Positions 16,782 through 24,960 of a stretch of DNA of 34,904 nucleotides are shown one piece after another (position 1 is the stretch's first letter; every line of letters begins with the position of its first letter). The notes beneath the pieces were generated by a model. The model searched no databases, had not been told where the DNA came from, and saw only the letters and a program-made list of their open reading frames with translations. The DNA comes from Pusillimonas sp. TS35 (GTDB taxonomy: Bacteria > Pseudomonadota > Gammaproteobacteria > Burkholderiales > Burkholderiaceae_B): NCBI RefSeq assembly GCF_009857885.1, contig NZ_WWER01000015.1, forward strand, positions 1 to 34,904, in the 5' to 3' direction. The position numbers and the translations under genes were made by a program.

Positions 16782-17849
16782 TCACGTAAACATCGCAGCC
16801 AGGTCCAGCGTCGAGTCCACGCCGATTTGGTCAAAATGTGTCTCCAGCCACGCATCGGCGGCCCTGCGTCCACCGTCGTGCAGCGTCTGCAGAAACTTCC
16901 ACTCTGTATTGAGCTTGCTTGATGCGTCCATTGCCTTGAGCTCTTCTTCGCCAGCGATGCGATGCATCAGCATCCGCTTGTACTGCGCGGGATCAAGATG
17001 GCCGGCTTCGAGCTGGCGCGCCACAAACCGGATGGCGCGCAATTCTGCCAATAGGCTGCTGTTGAAGGTGATCTCGTTGACGCGATCCTGTATCTCCCGC
17101 GAGGTTCTTGGTAATTCTGGTGAATCGATCGGGTTGATCTGCACAATCACGATGTCTCGCGCGTCGCACTGATAGATAAGTGGGTGCAAGGCGGGGTTGC
17201 CGGTGTAGCCGCCATCCCAATAGGCCTCGCCATCAATCTCGACGGCCGGAAACAATTGCGGCAGGCAGGCCGACGCCATGACGGCTTCGGGCGAAAGCTC
17301 TTGATTGGTAAAAACGCGCACGCGTCCGGTACGCACGTTGGTGGCGGGTATGAAGAGCTTGATGCCCGCGCAGCACTGGACGGCGTCAAAGTCGATGTGG
17401 GCTCGCAGGAAGTCTAGTATGGGATTGATATTAAAAGGGTTAAGCTCGTAGGGCGAGGCGAATCGGCTTACCAGGTCGAGCATCATGTAGCCAGGTGAGG
17501 CGTTCAGGCTCCAGTTGCCGGTGAAGCGGTCCCAAGGGGTTCGTTGAAGCAGGCTGATCCCGGCGGTGCGGCTCGCTGCTTTCCAGAAGGCACGCAATGC
17601 TGTTCTGCCGCCCTCGCGCCCGCTTTTGTGCAGGCCGTCCGCCAGTACTACTGCATTCATTGCGCCCGCGCTGGTGCCGCTGATCCCTTCAATGGTGATG
17701 CGCTCGTCTTCCAGCAGGCGGTCCAGCACGCCCCAGGTAAATGCGCCATGCGAGCCGCCCCCCTGCAGCGCGAGGTTGATAGACTTGGTTTTGGCTTGCT
17801 TGGGCGCCTTGCGCGGTGGGTGTGGGTGCTGCTGTGTATCGCTGGTCAT
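16782..17849 (-). CDS. Patatin-like phospholipase (RssA-type)
   Basis: This 355-residue protein has a patatin domain. The oxyanion loop GGGSHGAF is at 30-37, the nucleophile Ser60 lies in GISGTSAG, and the catalytic Asp in the DGG motif is at about 212-215 (WDGGYTGNPAL). It is predicted to hydrolyse acyl esters of lipids via a Ser-Asp dyad. No signal peptide or secretion domain is seen, so it is probably cytoplasmic. The N-terminal 20 residues are basic (PPRKAPKQAKTK). It is close to the group annotated in Alcaligenaceae near PHA or fatty-acid metabolism genes, but nothing here ties it to a pathway. Confidence 0.9.
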   Translation of the reverse strand: MTSDTQQHPHPPRKAPKQAKTKSINLALQGGGSHGAFTWGVLDRLLEDERITIEGISGTSAGAMNAVVLADGLHKSGREGGRTALRAFWKAASRTAGISLLQRTPWDRFTGNWSLNASPGYMMLDLVSRFASPYELNPFNINPILDFLRAHIDFDAVQCCAGIKLFIPATNVRTGRVRVFTNQELSPEAVMASACLPQLFPAVEIDGEAYWDGGYTGNPALHPLIYQCDARDIVIVQINPIDSPELPRTSREIQDRVNEITFNSSLLAELRAIRFVARQLEAGHLDPAQYKRMLMHRIAGEEELKAMDASSKLNTEWKFLQTLHDGGRRAADAWLETHFDQIGVDSTLDLAAMFT

Positions 17850-18014
17850 CTATCTGTCCGTCAGTGCTGATGCTGAATGGTGCCGCGGCCTGGGTGCGCT
17901 GCCGCTGGGGGCGCGGCAACGGCACCCGGCAGATGTTGGTTGTACAACAAATCGCCCTGACAGAGTAACGAACTGCCTTAAACTCCAGAATCCAACTACC
18001 GATCCTGACGCAGT

Positions 18015-19079
18015 ATGTCCCATTCGCACACATCCCACGATCATGATCACCACCACGGCCATTCGCATGCCGCTACCGTGACGCGCGCCAACGAGCGCAA
18101 GGTGTTGATTTCGTTTTATCTGATCTTCGTCTTCATGCTCGTTGAGGCCGTTGGCGGGTGGCTGTCCGGCTCGCTTGCACTGCTGGCCGATGCAGGGCAC
18201 ATGCTGACGGATGCCGCAGCCCTGGCCCTGGCCTATGCGGCGTTCAGGCTGGGCCGGCGCGGCGCGGACAGCAAACGCACCTTTGGCTATCTGCGGTTCG
18301 AAGTGATCGCGGGGTTTGTCAACGCGGTGACGCTGTTCGCTATCGTTGGCTGGATTTTGTACGAAGCGTGGCTGCGCCTGGCGGCGCCTCAGCCGATCCT
18401 GGCCGGGCCCATGCTGCTAGTCGCCGCGGCGGGTTTGTTGGTCAATATCCTCGTGCTGTGGATCATGACGCGCGGCGAGACTGATCACGTCAATGTCAGG
18501 GGCGCCATTCTCCATGTGATAGGCGATTTGCTGGGATCGGTGGGCGCCATCATTGCGGCCGTGGTCGTGTATTACACGGGCTGGACACCGATTGATCCTA
18601 TTCTTTCGGTTGTGGTGTCGGTGTTGATTGTGCGCAGCGCATGGGCGCTGCTGGCCAAATCGATGCACATCCTCCTGGAGGGCGCGCCCGATGGCGCTTC
18701 GCCGGAGGAGGTGGTGAGCGGCCTGATGAACAGCGTTGCTGGCTTGGCGGCGGTCAGCCATGTGCATGTGTGGCAGCTTACATCGGGGCGCGTGATGGCA
18801 ACGCTGCATGTGCGCCCCGACGACGACAACGAGGCGCGCACCGTGGCCAGGCGCGCGCAGCGGGTGCTCAAGGAGCAGTTCAATATCGAACACGCCACCA
18901 TCGCCATCGACTGGAACATCGAGGATGACGCTATTGCGTGCAGCCTGCAGCCTTCAGGTAAAGGCGGGCGGCGGGGCCGCGATCACGGCCACAGCCACAG
19001 CCACAGCCAAAGCCACGACCACAGCCACGACCACAGCCACGACCTCGATCATGGCCATCACCGTAAGGACAAAAGCTAG
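18015..19079 (+). CDS. Cation-diffusion-facilitator metal exporter with His-rich ends
   Basis: This 354-residue CDF protein exports Zn2+ or similar divalent metals by proton antiport across the inner membrane. The N terminus is His-rich (HSHTSHDHDHHHGHSH, within residues 3-18). Six membrane spans follow. The transport site is formed by DAGHMLTD in TM2 and HVIGDLLGS in TM5. A cytoplasmic ferredoxin-like domain comes next, including HVHVWQLTSGRVMATLHV. The C terminus is again a His repeat encoded by a tandem repeat. It resembles ZitB/CzcD/DmeF proteins; the metal cannot be decided. It is divergent from the patatin gene. No clear ribosome-binding site precedes the ATG at 18015. Confidence 0.93.
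   Translation: MSHSHTSHDHDHHHGHSHAATVTRANERKVLISFYLIFVFMLVEAVGGWLSGSLALLADAGHMLTDAAALALAYAAFRLGRRGADSKRTFGYLRFEVIAGFVNAVTLFAIVGWILYEAWLRLAAPQPILAGPMLLVAAAGLLVNILVLWIMTRGETDHVNVRGAILHVIGDLLGSVGAIIAAVVVYYTGWTPIDPILSVVVSVLIVRSAWALLAKSMHILLEGAPDGASPEEVVSGLMNSVAGLAAVSHVHVWQLTSGRVMATLHVRPDDDNEARTVARRAQRVLKEQFNIEHATIAIDWNIEDDAIACSLQPSGKGGRRGRDHGHSHSHSQSHDHSHDHSHDLDHGHHRKDKS
18984..19043 (+). repeat. Hexamer/dodecamer tandem repeat encoding a His-rich tail
   Basis: Units of CACAGC and CACGAC alternate, and the 12-base unit CACAGCCACGAC recurs towards the end. They encode alternating His-Ser and His-Asp residues of the metal exporter. The repeat stays in frame and is likely to vary in length between strains by slippage. 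Confidence 0.8.
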
Positions 19080-19282
19080 GGGGATTGAGCCGTGCCGGCT
19101 ATTTGCGTCCATGAACCGTGTATATACTTCCAATGCGGACGCAGGTATGCGTATGCGTTTGCCGGCGGCGAGCCTTCGGGCGTGCGCCCGATTTCAATAA
19201 CATACAGGAGACACGCGCGGGTAACCGGGGCGGGCGGCTTTTGCCCTGTATTTCGGCGAACCGGTGCGGCAAGGTAGATATC

Positions 19283-20347
19283 ATGGCTGATCAACACTCA
19301 CTGATCCACACCAAACGGCGACAGTTGTTGCTCGCTTCCGGAGCATTGTCTTGCCTGGGCGTACTTGGCGCAGGCCCGGCGCGTGCGGCGGGCAAAGAAG
19401 TTTCCTACGGCCAGGGCAGCATCGACCCAATTTTCACAGCGGGTTATGTGGCGCTGAAGAAAGGCTATTTCGCCGCCGAGGGGCTGGATGTGAAATACAT
19501 CAACAGCCAGAGCGGCCCGCGCACCAACCAGTTGCTCGCGGCGCGGCAGATTCTGGTAGGCGCCACGGCGGCCACAGCCGCGCCGGCGCTGACCATCGCG
19601 GGCAAGCCTGCCGCCCTGATTTTCGGCTTTGACCGCCGCATGACGTACGCCAATGTGTTGGTGCGCAAGGCCGACTACGACAGCGGCAAGTTCCGCACCC
19701 TGAAAGACCTGGCCAACCAGAAGATAGGTGCTACGCAGCCCGGCTCGGTGACGGCGTTGATGGCTATTTACCTGACGCAGCAGGCCGGTATTGCGGACAA
19801 GGTCGATATCCGACCGCTGGGTGATCTGGCCACCATGCTGGCGGCACTCAAGACTGGTTCGGTGGCGGCAACCATGGCTACGGCGTCCATGATGGAGCAG
19901 GCGATTTCAGAAGGGTGGGGCATCCCCATCTTCAATGGCATCGACAGCGAAGTATGGAACAACTACATGAAGGGAGATGTGCCGGGTATTGCCGCCTATG
20001 CGCTGCGCGACGACATCGAGAAACGCCCACAAGACATACAGGCGTTTGTTAACGGCTTGGTCAAGGCGCAAGACTTCATCAATCAGCACACGCCGGAAGA
20101 AATCACGGACGCGATTTACCAGGATTACCTGAGCGCGCTGGCTCGTCCATCTGTGCTCAAGGCGATCAGCGACTACAAGGCCAACGTCTGGCTTCAGGAC
20201 AACATCATCACCCCGGACGCATACAACCGCATGGCCGCCATCATGGGCGACGGGCGGCAGTTCTCCAATGAGCAAATGAAAACCGTGCCCTACGACCGCT
20301 GCGTCGACATGAGTTTTGTGCGCAAGGCGCGGGGCATCAAGCCGTGA
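19283..20347 (+). CDS. ABC importer substrate-binding protein (NMT1/SsuA type)
   Basis: The 354-residue periplasmic binding protein starts MADQHSLIHTKRRQLLLASG. It has a basic, hydrophobic signal peptide cleaved near PARA-AG. The mature fold matches the NMT1/THI5 or SsuA/nitrate/taurine group: YGQGSIDPIFTAGYVALKKG, the ligand-pocket loop SGPRTNQLLAARQILVGA, and IGATQPGSVTALMAIYLTQQ. The ligand may be a sulfonate, pyrimidine precursor, nitrate-like anion or an aromatic, and is not determined. The ATG at 19283 was preferred to an upstream frame start at 19118 because it directly precedes the signal peptide and has AAGG upstream. It overlaps the ATPase gene by 4 bases. Confidence 0.9.
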   Translation: MADQHSLIHTKRRQLLLASGALSCLGVLGAGPARAAGKEVSYGQGSIDPIFTAGYVALKKGYFAAEGLDVKYINSQSGPRTNQLLAARQILVGATAATAAPALTIAGKPAALIFGFDRRMTYANVLVRKADYDSGKFRTLKDLANQKIGATQPGSVTALMAIYLTQQAGIADKVDIRPLGDLATMLAALKTGSVAATMATASMMEQAISEGWGIPIFNGIDSEVWNNYMKGDVPGIAAYALRDDIEKRPQDIQAFVNGLVKAQDFINQHTPEEITDAIYQDYLSALARPSVLKAISDYKANVWLQDNIITPDAYNRMAAIMGDGRQFSNEQMKTVPYDRCVDMSFVRKARGIKP

Positions 20348-21114
20348 TTGAACTGCGCGAGGTCTCCAAGGCTTACCAGACGGACAACGGCCACACCTGG
20401 GCGGTGGGCAACGTATCGCTCAATGTCGCGCACGGCGAGTTCGTGTCCATCGTGGGCCCGTCGGGCTGCGGCAAGTCAACCTTGCTCAACATGATCGCGG
20501 GCTTTCTCGAGCCCACGGCGGGCAGCATCCGTGTTGCCGGCCAACCGGTGCAGGGCAAGCTGCCCGAATCGCTCGGCTATATTTTCCAGAAAGACACGCT
20601 GCTGCCCTGGTTTACCGTCTATCGCAATGTGGCGCTTGGCCTGAAGTTTCAAGGCATCCCTGAGGCTCAGATCAAACCTCGGGTCAAGCAGTTGCTCGAG
20701 CTAGGCCACCTCGAGGGCTTTGAGCATGCCTATCCTCATCAGCTCTCGGGCGGGATGCGCCGCCGCGTCGCGCTGTTGATGAGCCTGGCGGTCGAGCCCA
20801 AACTACTGATGCTCGATGAGCCTTTTGGCGCCCTGGATACCCATACCAAAACCCACTTGCATCGGGAACTGATGGAGATCTGGAGCAAGCTGGGCCAAAC
20901 GGTGGTGATGGTGACACACGACCTGGACGAGGCCATCACCCTGTCTGACCGCGTGGTCGTGCTGTCGTCGCCGCCTAGCCGTGTGCTGCTGGACGAACGC
21001 ATTGATATCCCGCGCCCGCGCGATGTGTTTACCGTGCGCGAGAGCCCGGCCTTTGTCAGGCACTTCCAGAGCATCTGGAGTGTATTGGGCGAGCAGTTTC
21101 GCAGCGCGGCATGA
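20344..21114 (+). CDS. ABC importer ATPase (SsuB/TauB/NrtD type)
   Basis: This 256-residue nucleotide-binding subunit begins at GTG, overlapping the binding-protein stop. Walker A is GPSGCGKST (about 38-46), the Q-loop is in YIFQKDTLLPW, the signature is LSGGMRRRVAL, Walker B is LLMLDEPFGALD and the switch His is in VMVTHDLDEA. The LLPW and LDEAI context is typical of taurine/sulfonate/nitrate importers. It energises the permease encoded next. Confidence 0.96.
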   Translation: MIELREVSKAYQTDNGHTWAVGNVSLNVAHGEFVSIVGPSGCGKSTLLNMIAGFLEPTAGSIRVAGQPVQGKLPESLGYIFQKDTLLPWFTVYRNVALGLKFQGIPEAQIKPRVKQLLELGHLEGFEHAYPHQLSGGMRRRVALLMSLAVEPKLLMLDEPFGALDTHTKTHLHRELMEIWSKLGQTVVMVTHDLDEAITLSDRVVVLSSPPSRVLLDERIDIPRPRDVFTVRESPAFVRHFQSIWSVLGEQFRSAA

Positions 21115-22001
21115 GTCAAGACACGGAAAAAACGTCAGAGCACAGCGTAGCAGCCGCGCCGCAGTCGCATGCCGCCACGTTGGCGCAATTGCGACGCCGG
21201 GCGGTGCGCCGGCGCTTTCATATCACGCTTTGGCAGGTAGGTATCCTGGTGGTGATATTCGGGCTCTGGGAGGGCCTGACCCGTATCCCCTGGTTTGTGG
21301 CCAACACGATCTTCGATCCGTTTTTCATCAGCCAACCTTCACGTGTGGCCGTGCGATTGTGGGAGTGGCTGCAGCCGGGCCCGAACGCCGTCTGGCCTCA
21401 TCTTTGGCTGACGCTGCGGGCAACGTTTCTGGGGCTTGCCGTTGGTGTCGGCAGTGGTTTTGTCGTGGGGATGGCGCTCAGCAGAAACCGCTTTGTCGCA
21501 GACGTGCTAAACCCTTTCATCGTAGCTTTCAACTCTATGCCGCGCATCGCCTTCGTTCCGCTCATTACCATGTTTTTCGGGCTGGGCGTGGCATCCAAGG
21601 TCGTTACGTCATGGTTTGTGGTGTTCTTTCTGGTGTTCTTTAATACCTACAAAGGTGGCCGCAGCGTGGAGCGCGAACTGTTGCAGTTTTGCCAAACGCT
21701 CGGCGGCTCGCCCCGCCAGATACTCTGGCGCGTGCGTGTTCCTACCGCGGCAGCATGGACTTTCGCCGCACTGCCCAATGCAATCAGCTTCGCGCTGATC
21801 GGGGTTGTCCTGGCCGAGTTCGTGGGTTCTACGACTGGCATGGGTTATTTGATGATTACAGCCCTGGCCACGCTCAATGCGACCGATATGTTTGCTGCCG
21901 TGCTGCTGTTGTCCGTTGTCGGCATCCTGCTTGTGTATGGCGTCACGCTCATCGAGCGCCGTGTGCTGCACTGGGCACCTGAGTTCAGAGACAACAATTG
22001 A
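21111..22001 (+). CDS. ABC importer permease (SsuC/TauC/NrtB type)
   Basis: This 296-residue inner-membrane subunit belongs to BPD_transp_1. It has an N-terminal cytoplasmic Gln/Arg-rich region, a first span at about 44-62, and five further spans. The coupling (EAA) loop is present as ERELLQFCQTLGGSPRQILW. ATGA overlap with the ATPase gene shows tight coupling. The gene ends 24 bases before the convergent phosphorylase gene, with no terminator seen between them. Confidence 0.95.
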   Translation: MSQDTEKTSEHSVAAAPQSHAATLAQLRRRAVRRRFHITLWQVGILVVIFGLWEGLTRIPWFVANTIFDPFFISQPSRVAVRLWEWLQPGPNAVWPHLWLTLRATFLGLAVGVGSGFVVGMALSRNRFVADVLNPFIVAFNSMPRIAFVPLITMFFGLGVASKVVTSWFVVFFLVFFNTYKGGRSVERELLQFCQTLGGSPRQILWRVRVPTAAAWTFAALPNAISFALIGVVLAEFVGSTTGMGYLMITALATLNATDMFAAVLLLSVVGILLVYGVTLIERRVLHWAPEFRDNN

Positions 22002-22025
22002 AGGCTGGTTGTTCGGGCCCGGCGC

Positions 22026-23561
22026 CTACGCTTCGATATGCATAATGGTTTCCGACTCGCGATTGTAGTAATCAAGGGCATAGGCCAGCTCGCCTTCGGA
22101 TTGGGCATGTAGCATCATCAAAGGCTGGCCGGTTGCGATTTCGTCACCGAGGCGAGCCTGCACATACACCCCTGCGGCGGGGCTTCCGGGGGCGCCGGCC
22201 AGCTTGGCGAGCCGGGCCAGCTTGCGATTGTCGATGAATACGATACGGCCAGGATGCGCGGCGGCCAGCGGCTGTATATGCGCTGCGCGCGGTGGCTCGC
22301 GCAGGCCGCCTTGTGCGGCGCAGATGCGCTGGAACTTGTGCCATGCTTCGCCGCTGTCCAGGGTTTCCAGGGCTCGCCGCTTGCCGTCGTTATGCGCGGC
22401 TGCACCGCCCAGCTCAAGCACTGCGCCTGCCACGACAGCGGCCCGGTCGCGCAGATCCTGGGGCGCGTCGGCATCGTTGCGAAGAACGGCCAATACATCG
22501 CGCGCTTCAAGCGCTGGGCCTATGCCCCGGCCTACTGGCTGGCTGCCGTCTGTGAAAAGGCAACGTAGTGCCAGCCCGAAATGTGCCGCGGTGGTGGTCA
22601 GCTGCTCGGCGAGATGGTGAGCCACCCCGTCGCTGCGAACCTTGGCGGTAGGGCCGACCGGGATGTCGATCACCGCATGTGTGGCACCCGCCGCGATCTT
22701 CTTTGACAGGACTGACGCAATCATCTGGCCTTCGGTATCGATGTCCAGCTCGCGCTCGACGCGCACGAAGATATCGTCCGCCGGGCTCAGATGCATGGAG
22801 CCGCCCCACGCCAGGCAAGCGCCTTCGGCTTCCACCACGCGTTGCAGCGTCTCCAGGTCGAGATCCACAGGCGCAAGCATTTCCATAGTGTCGGCCGTGC
22901 CCGCCGGCGACGTAATGGCGCGCGACGATGTTTTGGGCATGACCAGGCCATTGGCAGCGGCGATAGCGGTGACAATGGGCGTCGTGCGGTTACCTGGCAA
23001 GCCCCCCACGCAGTGCTTGTCCACTACGATTGGAGAAGGCCATTGCAGGCGCTTGCCGACATCCACCATGGCCCGCGTCAGGTCGATGATTTCCTGCTCG
23101 TCCAGCGGCAGCGCGGCGGTGGCAGTCAGGAAGGCCGCCAAGTGCACATCGGTGTAGCGGCCGGCGACAACGTCGCGCACCACGGCGGCCAACGCTTGAG
23201 CATCCATGCGGCGGCCGTGTATGCGTTGACGCACGCCGGCCAGTGATTCGACCACTGGCGGGTGACGAACCTGCACCGTATCGCCATCATGGATGCCCAG
23301 CGCCTCCCAGGCGGCCTCCGAAAGCAGCACGGTGTCGAGCGCGAACTGTGCGTTGTCTGTCTGGTACAGCAAAGCCTGTACTTCCCGGGAGCCAGCCACA
23401 ACCAGCACTTGTGAGCGGGATGACAAGCCTTCGGATACGCATACGTGGCACCCGGTGCGCATGATCGCGATAGCCTGATGGTGCGTATGCAGCCCCATCC
23501 GCGCAGCCTTCAGTGTGAGCGCGCCCGCTGTGGGGAGGGTGTCGGTCATAGCGGCAGTCAT
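22026..23561 (-). CDS. Long-form thymidine phosphorylase family protein (AMP-phosphorylase-like)
   Basis: The 511-residue protein belongs to the nucleoside phosphorylase-II family. It shows the glycosyltransferase core motif KHCVGGLPGNRTTPIVTAIAA, the SPAGTADTMEMLAPVDL block, and the C-terminal PYNP domain with DNRKLARLAKLAGAP and PAAGVYVQARLGDEIATGQPL. It is about 70 residues longer than E. coli DeoA because of an extra N-terminal domain, the layout of archaeal AMP phosphorylases. It would phosphorolyse a pyrimidine nucleoside or a nucleotide, giving (deoxy)ribose-1-phosphate or ribose-1,5-bisphosphate. It overlaps the upstream metallo-beta-lactamase gene by 4 bases and is the last gene of the acetate kinase cluster. 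Confidence 0.9.
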   Translation of the reverse strand: MTAAMTDTLPTAGALTLKAARMGLHTHHQAIAIMRTGCHVCVSEGLSSRSQVLVVAGSREVQALLYQTDNAQFALDTVLLSEAAWEALGIHDGDTVQVRHPPVVESLAGVRQRIHGRRMDAQALAAVVRDVVAGRYTDVHLAAFLTATAALPLDEQEIIDLTRAMVDVGKRLQWPSPIVVDKHCVGGLPGNRTTPIVTAIAAANGLVMPKTSSRAITSPAGTADTMEMLAPVDLDLETLQRVVEAEGACLAWGGSMHLSPADDIFVRVERELDIDTEGQMIASVLSKKIAAGATHAVIDIPVGPTAKVRSDGVAHHLAEQLTTTAAHFGLALRCLFTDGSQPVGRGIGPALEARDVLAVLRNDADAPQDLRDRAAVVAGAVLELGGAAAHNDGKRRALETLDSGEAWHKFQRICAAQGGLREPPRAAHIQPLAAAHPGRIVFIDNRKLARLAKLAGAPGSPAAGVYVQARLGDEIATGQPLMMLHAQSEGELAYALDYYNRESETIMHIEA

Positions 23562-24916
23562 AGCGTGAATACCTGGCCTTGCAGCGGAACCGTGGTGGGC
23601 CAGCCCAGTTCGCGCCCGATGCGTTCGCGCAGCGCCTCTGAGGCGGATGGCTCGCCATGAACGATGAATACGCGTTTTGGCGGCTGCTGAAACCCGCTCA
23701 GCCAGCGCATCAGCTCATCGCTGTCGGCGTGGGCCGAGAGCATAGGCAGCTCGGCGACTTCGGCGTTCACTTCGATCCACTGGCCGAAGATCTTTACTTC
23801 GCCGGCACCGTCCAGCAGCTTGCGGCCGCGGGTGCCCGCGGCCTGGAAACCCGAAAAAAGCAGTGTGTTGCGATGATCGTGGGCGAATGCCGCGATATGG
23901 TGCAGTACGCGGCCGCCCGTAGCCATGCCACTGGCCGAGACGATGATCTTGGGATAACGATTGGCCGACAGCGCCTTGGATGCCTCTACGTCGCGCACAT
24001 AGGTGACAGAGTCGCAGGCGGCCTGACAGTCGTGGGCGGACAGCCGGTGCTCGCCCGGATGATTGTGCAGGAGTTCGCTGGCGCTGGTGGCCATAGGGCT
24101 GTCGAGGTAGACGGGGACGTTGTCCAGCCGCCCGGCGCGGCGCAACTGCCACAGATGGTAAATCAGGGTTTGTGCCCGGCCCACTGCGAAAGCGGGGATG
24201 ACGACTGTGCCGCCGCGCGCTACAGTGCGCTCGATGACGGCGCCCAATGCTTCCAATGGATCGGTGCGGTCGTGGCGACGGTCGCCGTACGTGGATTCGA
24301 TGACGATGTAGTCGGCCTTTGGAACTGGTTCCGGATCCTGCATGACCGGATCGTTGTAGCGCCCCAGATCACCGGAGAAAACGATGCGTTGGCCGGCGAT
24401 GTCGAGCTGTACGGTTGTGGCACCCAGGATGTGGCCCGCGCGCCGCAGCAGCATCCTGGCCCCGCCGGGTAGCGGGCTTTCACGGTGCAGAGGCACTGTG
24501 CGAAAGGACTTGAGTGCCCGCTCGGCGTCGGCCACTGTGTATAGCGGCAGGGCGGGGCTGTGTTTGGAAAACCCTTTGCGATTGGCAAATTCCGCATCTT
24601 TTTCCTGGAGGTACCCGCTGTCGCGCAGAATCAGCTCGGCCACGTCGCGGGTGGCTGCCGTGGCGTAAACCTGGCCCGAATACCCGTCTCGCCTTACGCG
24701 CGGCAGGGCGCCGCAATGGTCCAGATGTGCATGCGTCAATACGATGGCATCGATGCTGTGTGGATCCACCGGCAGCGGCTCCCAGTTCAGCTCGCGCAGG
24801 TTCTTCAGGCCTTGGAACAGGCCGCAGTCCACAAGGATACGTGTGTCGTCGTGTGTGATCAGGTGCTTGGAGCCGGTGACCGTGCCGGCACCGCCGAGGC
24901 TGGTGAATGAAAGCAT
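23558..24916 (-). CDS. MBL-fold beta-CASP RNA-metabolising hydrolase
   Basis: From the Met at 24916 the protein has 452 residues. The metallo-beta-lactamase motif THAHLDH is at 61-67. The further conserved points are GHILGATTVQLDI, FSGDLGRYNDP, the beta-CASP block VIESTYGDRRHD, SASGMATGGRVLHH and a C-terminal RMMBL part (SAHADSDELM, VFIVHGEPSASEAL). Relatives cleave RNA (RNase J, CPSF73, YSH1-like). This subgroup is often encoded with phosphoketolase and acetate kinase in proteobacteria (from memory). The frame extends to 25042 but those residues overlap the phosphoketolase gene. It is preceded by a GGAAG site. Confidence 0.92.
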   Translation of the reverse strand: MLSFTSLGGAGTVTGSKHLITHDDTRILVDCGLFQGLKNLRELNWEPLPVDPHSIDAIVLTHAHLDHCGALPRVRRDGYSGQVYATAATRDVAELILRDSGYLQEKDAEFANRKGFSKHSPALPLYTVADAERALKSFRTVPLHRESPLPGGARMLLRRAGHILGATTVQLDIAGQRIVFSGDLGRYNDPVMQDPEPVPKADYIVIESTYGDRRHDRTDPLEALGAVIERTVARGGTVVIPAFAVGRAQTLIYHLWQLRRAGRLDNVPVYLDSPMATSASELLHNHPGEHRLSAHDCQAACDSVTYVRDVEASKALSANRYPKIIVSASGMATGGRVLHHIAAFAHDHRNTLLFSGFQAAGTRGRKLLDGAGEVKIFGQWIEVNAEVAELPMLSAHADSDELMRWLSGFQQPPKRVFIVHGEPSASEALRERIGRELGWPTTVPLQGQVFTL

Positions 24917-24960
24917 GATGCGTCTTCCGTGTTGTTCTGGTTGGTGTGTGTTCCGGCTGC

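Noticed and set aside
19080-19282. A thiamine (TPP) riboswitch before the NMT1-like importer
   Set aside because: The expected conserved core (CTGAGA and ACCTGA-like segments) is not present. Only a loose TATATACT at about 19121 was seen, with no good -35 element.
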